A program made the position numbers and the translations under genes. The notes under the pieces were generated by a model. The model worked only from the letters and a program-made list of their open reading frames with translations, had not been told where the DNA came from and ran no database searches. Positions 23,864 to 30,260 of a DNA stretch of 30,260 bases are shown here, piece after piece; position 1 is the first letter of the stretch; every line of letters starts with the position of its first letter. Origin of the DNA: JAVBUZ01 sp031554725 (GTDB lineage: Bacteria; Bacillota; Clostridia; Lachnospirales; Lachnospiraceae); contig JAVBUZ010000104.1 in assembly GCA_031554725.1 (NCBI GenBank), positions 1 through 30,260 of the forward strand, read 5' to 3'.

Positions 23864-23878
23864 GGGAGGAAGAGCGCC

Positions 23879-24526
23879 ATGCCCCAAAATACAAGCGAAA
23901 TTTTAGCGGCGTTAGACGCTGAGTATGGAACGGATTATAGATGTTACTTGAATCACGAAAATGCATGGCAGCTTCTGATAGCCACTATGCTTAGTGCGCA
24001 GTGCACGGATGCTAGAGTAAACATCGTTACAGCGGATTTGTTTCAAAAATATCCATCCGTGGAGGCTTTTGCCAAGGCAAAGCTAAGTGAACTTGAAAAG
24101 GATATTTATTCTACAGGCTTTTATCATAATAAGGCAAAGAACATTATTGCGTGCTGTAGGGACTTAATTGATAAATTTGGTGGCGAGGTTCCCTCTAATA
24201 TAGAAGATTTAACGTCCCTTGCGGGTGTTGGAAGGAAAACTGCAAATGTAATTAGGGGAAATATTTTTCATGACCCAAGCATTGTGGTAGATACTCATGT
24301 AAAACGTATATCGAAAAAACTGGGTCTTTGCAAAAGTGACGATCCAGTAAAGGTGGAACAGGAGCTTATGAAGGTCCTACCTAAGGAGCATTGGATTTTA
24401 TATAATATTCAAATAATTTCCTTTGGAAGACAAATTTGTAAGGCGCCTACTCCCAAGTGTGAAGAGTGTTTTATGCCCCATCTTTGCCCTGACTATCAGA
24501 AAAGAGAGGGGAAAAAGAAAAAATGA
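23879..24526 (+). CDS. nth: Endonuclease III
   Basis: DNA glycosylase/AP lyase of base-excision repair that removes oxidised pyrimidines. It has 215 residues, normal length. The helix-hairpin-helix is LAGVGRKTANV (114-124) with the catalytic Lys120; the catalytic Asp138 is in VVDTHVKR. The 4Fe-4S cluster cysteines are C187, C194, C197 and C203 with the exact C-x6-C-x2-C-x5-C spacing. GGGAGGAAG lies upstream of the ATG. The stop overlaps the next start (ATGA), so nth and the exonuclease are co-translated. Confidence 0.96.
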   Translation: MPQNTSEILAALDAEYGTDYRCYLNHENAWQLLIATMLSAQCTDARVNIVTADLFQKYPSVEAFAKAKLSELEKDIYSTGFYHNKAKNIIACCRDLIDKFGGEVPSNIEDLTSLAGVGRKTANVIRGNIFHDPSIVVDTHVKRISKKLGLCKSDDPVKVEQELMKVLPKEHWILYNIQIISFGRQICKAPTPKCEECFMPHLCPDYQKREGKKKK

Positions 24527-25227
24527 TAGATTCATATGTATGCATTGATTTAGAGACAACAGGGCTAAACCCTAAAACGGACAGGATTATTGAAATCGGT
24601 GCTGTGAAGGTGGAAAAGGGTATTTCGATAAAATACTATGAAACCTTTGTAAATCCAGGAAGACTTCTAGAAAATAAGATTGTTGATTTGACTGGAATCA
24701 CAGATGCTGATTTAAAGCACGCTCCAAGTATAAGTGAAGTTTTGCCGGAAATTTTGGATTTTATAGGAGATGATATACTCCTTGGGCACTGTATACTTTT
24801 TGATTATTCTTTTTTGAAGAAGGCGGCGGTAAATGAAAAGCGCTCCTTTGAAAAAATGGGAATTGATACGTTGAAAATAGCGAGAAAATATTTGAGTGAG
24901 TTAGAGAGTCGTAGTTTGGATTATTTGTGTGGTCATTATGGAATAGAGCATTATGCCCATAGAGCGTTGGAGGATGCAAAGGCAACCTGCCTATTACATA
25001 AAAAAATAGCAGAACAATTTTTTTCAAAGGAAAATGAAAAAGATTTTCTGCCACAAAAGCTTGTTTATAATGTAAAAAGAGAAACGCCGATTACGAAGGC
25101 GCAAAAAGAACGGTTATATAAGTTGCTAACGAAGCATAAACTAGATACAGAGTATGATTTAGACCAACTGACAAGAAATGAAGCTAGTCGTTATGCAGAT
25201 CAAATTCTTGCAAAGTACGGACGATAG
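24523..25227 (+). CDS. DnaQ-like 3'-5' exonuclease
   Basis: A 234-residue exonuclease of the DEDDh class, related to the proofreading epsilon subunit. Exo I is CIDLETTGLNP (D9, E11), Exo II is GHCILFDYSFL (D94), and Exo III is HRALEDAKAT (H146, D151). After the nuclease domain a ~55-residue tail (ITKAQKERLYKLLTKHKLD...) resembles a DNA-binding extension seen in some Firmicutes members. It overlaps nth by four bases and converges with the minus-strand gene at 25184-25801, their 3' ends overlapping by 44 bases. Whether it serves replication or repair cannot be decided; pairing with nth favours repair. Confidence 0.88.
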   Translation: MIDSYVCIDLETTGLNPKTDRIIEIGAVKVEKGISIKYYETFVNPGRLLENKIVDLTGITDADLKHAPSISEVLPEILDFIGDDILLGHCILFDYSFLKKAAVNEKRSFEKMGIDTLKIARKYLSELESRSLDYLCGHYGIEHYAHRALEDAKATCLLHKKIAEQFFSKENEKDFLPQKLVYNVKRETPITKAQKERLYKLLTKHKLDTEYDLDQLTRNEASRYADQILAKYGR

Positions 25228-25801
25228 AACCTCTTAGAGAACTATTTAAGGCTTCTGCAATGGGTATTAATTCTGCAATTTTAGACGACTCTTTGTTGCT
25301 GGCATATATGTTTGCCAGTAGTACATAGCTTTTGCTGATATCGCTTTTAGCTGAGATAGCAAACTCTAGGATAATGCGAGCTTCCCTTTCATAGCCATTA
25401 TGATAAAGAATGTCTGCCCATTTGTGTAAGGTACGAACAAGTGACGTAAAGTTTTGATCATAGTCTGCTAAAAGATTGATGTTGGGAGCGCCATATTTTA
25501 GCTTTAAATCAGTATTTGAAATCCCAGTGAAATTAACAATTTTGCCCTCTGATAGTATACGTAGGGTTTCAATACATTCTGAAACGACGGGATCATCAGA
25601 CATAATACTTAAGGGCAGAGAGTCTAGCGGAATAGTAATATATTCTAGATTATCCAGTGGCATGCGCCTAGTGTTGTTTGCCATGGCTTCCTTTTTCCAA
25701 AAGCTTTTTTGGTCTTTTTCGGTGACTTTTCGGGACCTGCGTATGTTGTGATATATGACTAGAACGAATACGATTAAACTTGCAAAAAAACCTAATTTCA
25801 T
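25184..25801 (-). CDS. Membrane-anchored protein with TPR-like helical domain
   Basis: A 205-residue protein of no recognised named family. Residues 3-18 form one membrane segment (LGFFASLIVFVLVIYH), followed by a basic stretch RRSRK, so the bulk is likely cytoplasmic. The C-terminal half (about 115-200) has a TPR-like pattern: LHKWADILYHNGYEREARIILEFA, SYVLLANIYASNKESSKIAELI, IAEALNSSLRGSIVRTL. AAAGGA is upstream of the ATG at normal distance. Its last 44 bases overlap the 3' end of the exonuclease gene on the other strand. It probably acts as a membrane scaffold (inference only). Confidence 0.7.
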   Translation of the reverse strand: MKLGFFASLIVFVLVIYHNIRRSRKVTEKDQKSFWKKEAMANNTRRMPLDNLEYITIPLDSLPLSIMSDDPVVSECIETLRILSEGKIVNFTGISNTDLKLKYGAPNINLLADYDQNFTSLVRTLHKWADILYHNGYEREARIILEFAISAKSDISKSYVLLANIYASNKESSKIAELIPIAEALNSSLRGSIVRTLQEFDLHND

Positions 25802-25875
25802 ATATAATATCCTTTCAGTAGATTTGAGAAACCTAGCGAATTATTGTATGCAGTAAGAAAGGTGTGGTAGTTAAT

Positions 25876-25974
25876 ATGTTTAACATGAATAAGCATAGAA
25901 GAATTATTTCATCAGTGATTATTATTCTCTTAGTACTTGCAATGTTACTTCCAACATTAGCATATATTTTCTAA
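25876..25974 (+). CDS. 32-residue single-pass membrane miniprotein
   Basis: A 32-codon frame too short for usual gene calling: basic N-terminus (MFNMNKHRR) followed by a continuous hydrophobic segment (IISSVIIILLVLAMLLPTLA) and a short tail ending IF. AAAGGTG lies about 11 bases upstream of the first ATG and further from a second ATG at 25885. The size and plan resemble small membrane proteins of Firmicutes such as the stressosome anchor Prli42, but sequence identity cannot be judged at this length. It is set between two divergent genes and precedes the VanW gene by 63 bases. Confidence 0.55.
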   Translation: MFNMNKHRRIISSVIIILLVLAMLLPTLAYIF

Positions 25975-26008
25975 GAATTCAAATAGAGAATAACCCTTGA
26001 TTTATACG

Positions 26009-26023
26009 TGCGCATAGTGCGCA
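26009..26023. repeat. TGCGCA-TAG-TGCGCA element upstream of the VanW gene
   Basis: Two copies of the self-complementary hexamer TGCGCA are separated by TAG, giving a small hairpin or a paired half-site operator. It lies 14 bases before the ATG, next to the ribosome binding site CGGGAG. Confidence 0.45.
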
Positions 26024-26037
26024 GACGGGAGCCCCAT

Positions 26038-27534
26038 ATGAATAAAAATAAATTTAAGATTGCACTTGCAGTGCTTGCTTTTTTTTGCTTGCTACCGCTA
26101 GGTGTTTTAATCTTACCCGCGATGCAGGTAGAAGCCAAAGGTCCAGATACCATAAAAGATGGAATCTATGCAGGCGCTATTTCTCTTAGCGGTTTAACGG
26201 AAAGAGAAGCCAAGGAAGCAATTGAAAATTATATTCTAGAGTTAAAGGGTGTAACCATAACTTTAGTGGCAGCAGATAATCATGAAGTGAACGTTACTGC
26301 AGAGGATTTGGGCTTATCTTGGTCAAACCAAGAAATTGTAGAAGAAGCGCTTATGCTAGGTAGACAAGGAAATATTATCCAAAGATATAAGGCCTTGAAA
26401 GACTTAGCACATGAAAATAAAATTTATCCTATCGAAGTTGATTTTGAAATAGGTCTTATTAACGATATGCTTATTAATAAGTGCGTTAGATATGACCAGC
26501 CAGCAATTAACGTTTCTTTAGCAAAAGAAAATGGAATCTTTTCAGTAGTTGAAGGACAAAAAGGTTTTGCACTAGATGTAGAAACCTCTATTGATATTGT
26601 ATATAGCTATCTTATAAATGAGTGGAATCATGAACCTGTTACCATTGCACTAGAAATAGGGGTAACGGAGCCAAGAGGTAGCGCCGAAGAGCTTGCCATG
26701 GTAAAGGACATTATTGGTGGCTTTTCAACTTCCTATTCTACATCTGGCTCAAGCCGAAGAGCTAACGTAGAAAATGGAGCAAGGCTTATAAATGGAACAA
26801 CATTATATCCAGAGGAAGAGTTTTCTGCATATGAAGCAGTAGCTCCATTTTCAGAAGCCAATGGATATTATATGGCAGGTTCATACTTAAATGGAAAAGT
26901 AGTTGATAGCTTAGGCGGCGGAATCTGTCAGGTTTCTACCACCCTTTATAATGCAGTTCTACTAGCAGAGCTAGATGTTACTATGCGTTATAATCATTCT
27001 ATGATAGTTGCATATGTAGATCCATCTGCTGATGCGGCGATTGCAGAATCATCAGGAAAAGATTTTAAATTTGTGAATAATACAGGCTATCCTATTTATA
27101 TAGAAGCATATACAACCAAAGACAAACAGTTAACATTTAATATTTATGGTGTAGAAACAAGACCGGCTTCAAGAACCGTAGAATATGTTAGTGAAGTTTT
27201 AGAGGTTACAAATCCAGATACAGAACTTATTTATTCAAGTTCTTCTCAGCCATTAGGCTATATTGCAGTAGAAAGTGCCCATATTGGTTATAAGGCACAG
27301 CTCTGGAAGGTAGTTAAGGAAAATGGTGTTGAGATTAGTAAAACCAAGGTAAATAGTAGTACCTATAAAGTAGCACCTAGAAGTGCAACGGTAGGTGTTG
27401 CAACAAGCGACCCTAATGCCTATAATGAAATTATGGCAGCGATTGGTACAAATAGTATTGATCATGTAAAAAATGTGATTGCAATACTAACGACTGCTCC
27501 ACCAGCAGATGTGTCAACCCCAGCAGAAGAATAA
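26038..27534 (+). CDS. VanW family protein
   Basis: A 498-residue exported protein. A signal/anchor segment spans about 7-29, ending near LPAMQVEAKG. Next come putative peptidoglycan-binding repeats (about 40-215), then the VanW domain (about 225-362) with its core GGGICQVSTTLYNA, and a C-terminal part that may be a G5-like domain. VanW is named after a vancomycin-resistance cluster gene, but the family is general in Firmicutes and no van genes are present here. The ATG at 26038 is preferred because GGGAG lies just upstream; the GTG at 26008 would add a charged ten-residue extension before the signal. An AIR-synthase-like gene follows after 21 bases. Confidence 0.9.
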   Translation: MNKNKFKIALAVLAFFCLLPLGVLILPAMQVEAKGPDTIKDGIYAGAISLSGLTEREAKEAIENYILELKGVTITLVAADNHEVNVTAEDLGLSWSNQEIVEEALMLGRQGNIIQRYKALKDLAHENKIYPIEVDFEIGLINDMLINKCVRYDQPAINVSLAKENGIFSVVEGQKGFALDVETSIDIVYSYLINEWNHEPVTIALEIGVTEPRGSAEELAMVKDIIGGFSTSYSTSGSSRRANVENGARLINGTTLYPEEEFSAYEAVAPFSEANGYYMAGSYLNGKVVDSLGGGICQVSTTLYNAVLLAELDVTMRYNHSMIVAYVDPSADAAIAESSGKDFKFVNNTGYPIYIEAYTTKDKQLTFNIYGVETRPASRTVEYVSEVLEVTNPDTELIYSSSSQPLGYIAVESAHIGYKAQLWKVVKENGVEISKTKVNSSTYKVAPRSATVGVATSDPNAYNEIMAAIGTNSIDHVKNVIAILTTAPPADVSTPAEE

Positions 27535-27555
27535 AGCAACAGTAGGAAGTATGGA

Positions 27556-28545
27556 ATGAAAATTGGCAAGGTATCGGAAAGCATTTTAAAACGTTCTGTT
27601 TTAAAGCAAGTAAAACAAAAAAATGATGAAATAAAATGTGGCGCAGCTATAGGGGTAGACTGCGCCGTTTTTACGTCCGATTCTACTGATTTTATGACAG
27701 TATGCGTGCAGGCGGGAACGCTAATATGTACAGAGGATATGGTCAGATATATTCATAAAGTGGCTAATAATTTAGCTTGTGCAGGTGCCTCATTATATGG
27801 AGTGTTATTAACACTATGCTTACCAGAACGCACAAGGGAAATAGAAATAAAGCAAATAATGGAAGTGGCAAAACAAACCAGCGATGCATTGGGTATGCAG
27901 ATAATGGGGGGACATACAACCTTATCTACGGTAGCCAAGGTACCAACGGTTTCCGTTACAGGACTAGGAAAACTGAAAAAAGAAGATGCTATTTTACCTG
28001 GGAAAATTCATCCAGGTCAAGATATTGTAATAAGCAAGTGGATTGCATTAGAGGGAACGTGGCTTATAGCAAGTCAAAGAAAAGAGGAGCTATTATCAAA
28101 ATATCCATCTCACCTTGTAGATGCAGCAATTCATTACAAAAATTCTATATCCACTTTGAAAGAGGCCGCCACCGCCATAAGGTCCAATGTCAGCGCAATG
28201 CATGACATATCTGAGGGCGGAGTATTTGCTGCTCTTTGGGAATTGGCAGAAGGCGCAGATGTTGGACTAACCATTGACCTCAAAAAAATACCAATAAAGC
28301 AAGAAAGCGTAGAAATTTGCGAGTTCTTTCATATCAATCCATATGAATTAATGTCCGGAGGAAGTTTAATCATGATAGTGGATAATGGATATGATTTGGT
28401 AAGACAGTTGGAGGAAGAACAAATTCCAGCCGTGGTGGTCGGTAAGATAACAGATAGCAACGATAGAATTATTCTAAATGATGATGAAAGACGTTTTTTA
28501 GATCGCCCCAAGGCGGATGAGATTTATAAAGTATTAGACCTATAA
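27556..28545 (+). CDS. AIR synthase related (PurM/HypE fold) protein
   Basis: A 329-residue ATP-binding protein of the PurM-like superfamily. GAAIGVDCAVF is the N-terminal loop, GGHTTLS the central motif, and DISEGGVFAALWELA the conserved C-terminal block with ELMSGGSLIMIV. HypE, ThiL and PurM share this fold. It lacks the HypE C-terminal cysteine and no hydrogenase genes are nearby, and purine genes are absent too, so none of these names fits. Clostridial genomes often carry such an unassigned 'AIR synthase' gene. AGGAAG precedes the ATG; the Lrp gene follows after 30 bases. Confidence 0.82.
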   Translation: MKIGKVSESILKRSVLKQVKQKNDEIKCGAAIGVDCAVFTSDSTDFMTVCVQAGTLICTEDMVRYIHKVANNLACAGASLYGVLLTLCLPERTREIEIKQIMEVAKQTSDALGMQIMGGHTTLSTVAKVPTVSVTGLGKLKKEDAILPGKIHPGQDIVISKWIALEGTWLIASQRKEELLSKYPSHLVDAAIHYKNSISTLKEAATAIRSNVSAMHDISEGGVFAALWELAEGADVGLTIDLKKIPIKQESVEICEFFHINPYELMSGGSLIMIVDNGYDLVRQLEEEQIPAVVVGKITDSNDRIILNDDERRFLDRPKADEIYKVLDL

Positions 28546-28575
28546 AACGCATATAATGCAGAAAAGAGGAAAATT

Positions 28576-29058
28576 ATGAGAGAAGAATTATTAGCCATCA
28601 TAGAAAAAAATAGTCGTGCAGACTTAAAAGAATTGGCAATTATTTTAGGCGTAGAAGAAATCGATGTTGTAAATGAATTAGCAGCATTAGAAAAAGAAGG
28701 AATTATTTGCGGTTATCATACACTAATCAATTGGGAAAATACCAGCATCGAGAAAGTAAACGCTTTAATTGAAGTGCGTGTAACTCCACAGAGAGGTCAG
28801 GGCTTTGATGCAATTGCAGAACGTATTTACAAATATGATGACGTTGAGGCTGTATATCTTATTTCTGGCGGTTATGATTTATTAGTATCCCTAGAAGGAA
28901 AATCACTAAAAGAAGTAGCTAGTTTTGTATCAGATAAATTATCGACACTAGATACGGTTTTAAGTACAGCAACTCATTTTGTGTTAAAGAAGTACAAAGA
29001 CCATGGAACTGTTATTAATAGAAAACCAGAAGATGAAAGGGAGAAGATTACACCATGA
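28576..29058 (+). CDS. Lrp/AsnC family transcriptional regulator
   Basis: A 160-residue regulator. The N-terminal winged helix-turn-helix (about 1-50: ADLKELAIILGVEEIDVVNEL, EKEGIICGYHTLIN) is followed by the RAM/AsnC ligand domain, with ALIEVRVTP, AERIYKYDDVEAVYLISGGYDLLVSL and DTVLSTATHFVLKKYK. Lrp proteins sense amino acids. Its stop overlaps the start of the aminotransferase gene (ATGA), indicating that it probably regulates or is co-regulated with amino acid metabolism. Confidence 0.93.
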   Translation: MREELLAIIEKNSRADLKELAIILGVEEIDVVNELAALEKEGIICGYHTLINWENTSIEKVNALIEVRVTPQRGQGFDAIAERIYKYDDVEAVYLISGGYDLLVSLEGKSLKEVASFVSDKLSTLDTVLSTATHFVLKKYKDHGTVINRKPEDEREKITP

Positions 29059-30227
29059 GAAATCCACTTGCAGAAAAAGTCGTAGATATTAAGCCTTCGG
29101 GTATTAGAAAGTTTTTCGACATCGTAAGTGAGATGAAAGATGCAATTTCTCTTGGTGTGGGAGAACCAAATTTTGATACTCCTTGGCATATTCGTGATGA
29201 GGGTATTTATTCCCTAGAAAAGGGTCGTACCTACTATACATCTAACTCTGGTCTAAAGGACCTTCGAGTTGAAATTTGTAACTATATGAAACGTACACAG
29301 GGCATACATTATAACCATGCAACAGAGGTACTGATTACCGTTGGTGGTTCAGAGGCTATTGATATGGGACTTCGTGCGATGGTAAACCCTGGTGATGAGG
29401 TGCTTATTCCACAGCCTAGCTATGTTTCCTATGAGCCTTGTGCAATTTTAGCAGGGGCAACTCCTGTAATAATTGATCTAAAAGCTGAGAATGAATTTCG
29501 CCTAACAGCTCAAGAGCTTAGAGATGCCATTACAGAAAAAACAAAAATTCTTATTTTGCCATTTCCCAATAATCCAACTGGCGCTATCATGACAAAGGAA
29601 GATTTAGAAGAAATAGCTGAGATTGTTTTAGAACATGATTTATATATAATGTCAGATGAGATTTATGCAGAGCTTACATACAATGGAAAACATGTTTCGA
29701 TAGCAAGTCTTCCTGGAATGCAGGAAAGAACTATTTTAATTAATGGTTTTTCAAAGGCATATGCCATGACTGGTTGGAGACTGGGTTATGCTTGTGGACC
29801 AAAAGCAATTATTGAACAAATGACCAAAATTCATCAGTTTGCGATTATGTGCGCTCCTACAACTAGCCAGTATGCTGCAATCGAAGCACTTAGAAATGGT
29901 GATGAGGACGTAGCACACATGCGTCAGGAGTATAATCAAAGAAGACGCTACTTAATGCATGCATTTAGGGAAATGGGACTGGAATGTTTTGAGCCATTTG
30001 GGGCATTTTATGTATTTCCTTGTGTAAAAGAGTTTGGTATGACAAGTGAAGAGTTTGCTACTAGGTTTTTGGAAGAGGAAAAGGTTGCTGCAGTTCCAGG
30101 AACAGCTTTTGGCGATAGTGGAGAAGGATTCTTGCGTATTTCCTATGCATATTCTTTAGAACAATTAAAGGAAGCGTTAACAAGGTTAGAGAGATTTATA
30201 ACAAGATTACGTCAGGAAAAGAAATAG
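29055..30227 (+). CDS. PLP-dependent class I/II aminotransferase
   Basis: A 390-residue aminotransferase. The pyridoxal-phosphate lysine is K234 in NGFSKAYAMTGWRLGYACG. Supporting residues are N173 in PNNPTG, D201 and Y204 in MSDEIYAEL, and R242, plus the terminal arginine region in GEGFLRISYA. It belongs to the AspC/PatA-like group that accepts aromatic or branched substrates; exact specificity cannot be read from sequence alone. The ribosome binding site AAAGGGAG lies inside the end of the Lrp gene, with which it overlaps by four bases. A further gene starts 11 bases after its stop. Confidence 0.93.
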   Translation: MRNPLAEKVVDIKPSGIRKFFDIVSEMKDAISLGVGEPNFDTPWHIRDEGIYSLEKGRTYYTSNSGLKDLRVEICNYMKRTQGIHYNHATEVLITVGGSEAIDMGLRAMVNPGDEVLIPQPSYVSYEPCAILAGATPVIIDLKAENEFRLTAQELRDAITEKTKILILPFPNNPTGAIMTKEDLEEIAEIVLEHDLYIMSDEIYAELTYNGKHVSIASLPGMQERTILINGFSKAYAMTGWRLGYACGPKAIIEQMTKIHQFAIMCAPTTSQYAAIEALRNGDEDVAHMRQEYNQRRRYLMHAFREMGLECFEPFGAFYVFPCVKEFGMTSEEFATRFLEEEKVAAVPGTAFGDSGEGFLRISYAYSLEQLKEALTRLERFITRLRQEKK

Positions 30228-30238
30228 AGGAATTTAAT

Positions 30239-30260
30239 ATGCATATTATTTTGTTTTGTT
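30239..30260 (+). CDS. Start of a further gene, cut by the right edge
   Basis: AGAGGAA lies before ATG at 30239, and the seven visible codons (MHIILFC) stay open to the window's end. It continues the Lrp-aminotransferase operon. The short beta-strand-like start would fit a SPOUT methyltransferase such as TrmL, which often follows such genes, but seven residues do not prove it. Confidence 0.5.

Noticed and set aside
26008..26037. GTG start for the VanW protein
   Set aside because: It would put a charged ten-residue stretch (RIVRRREPH) before the signal segment and has no RBS; ATG at 26038 has GGGAG.
26038..27534. Vancomycin resistance cluster
   Set aside because: VanW alone is a general Firmicutes family; no VanA-type ligase, VanH, VanX or VanRS is present.

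Overview
The window is AT-rich, low-GC Gram-positive DNA with strong Shine-Dalgarno sites and sigma-A type promoters. Its gene families point to an anaerobic member of the Clostridia, most likely Lachnospiraceae: type 2 GalT, a B12-binding radical SAM protein of the DUF4080 type, VanW, YitT, DUF3810, and a LysM protein with a Firmicutes-type helical tail. No rRNA, phage, transposase or CRISPR array is visible. The genus is an inference from families and was not searched.

Layout. 1-3255: a pectin-type polysaccharide lyase (PL26/YetA-like), cut by the left edge, followed by a DUF3810 membrane protein with an HExxH motif. 3329-3806: a strong promoter, tRNA-Phe, tRNA-Gly(UCC) and tRNA-Gly(GCC), and a bidirectional terminator; the Gly-Gly spacer carries three unusual mini-hairpins. 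3828-9206: a membrane glycosyltransferase and a GtrA-type protein, both on the minus strand, with an opposite-strand two-gene cassette (5997-8736) between them. 9353-13148: DMT transporter, NudC (minus), ArAE-type exporter and YitT. 13175-13370: a large imperfect palindrome. 13428-17591: a likely operon of CapA-like lipoprotein, zinc alcohol dehydrogenase, ferredoxin-type aldo/keto reductase and AraC regulator. 17688-20372: galK and galT of the Leloir pathway. 20445-21158: LysM protein. 21279-25227: a compact operon of phosphoesterase, radical SAM protein, endonuclease III and DnaQ-like exonuclease. 25184-25801: a minus-strand TPR-like membrane protein overlapping the exonuclease tail to tail. 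25876-25974: a 32-residue membrane miniprotein. 26038-30260: VanW, AIR-synthase-like, Lrp and aminotransferase genes, and the first codons of a further gene.

How the genes fit together. Carbohydrate use is a recurring theme: pectin lyase, galK/galT, and an AraC regulator with an N-terminal sugar-sensor-like domain just upstream of galK. DNA repair is represented by nth plus a proofreading-type exonuclease. The rest is mainly housekeeping.

The most unusual element is the cassette at 5997-8736. It encodes two diverged paralogues of a family I do not recognise. The first ends in a cysteine cluster. The second ends in what reads as the helix-two-turn-helix and zinc finger of Fpg/Nei DNA glycosylases, but without that family's catalytic N-terminus. 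It is flanked by a decayed coding-like stretch on the left and a 12-codon micro-ORF with a perfect ribosome binding site on the right. This looks like an acquired or remodelled DNA-binding module and is the best candidate here for an undescribed system.
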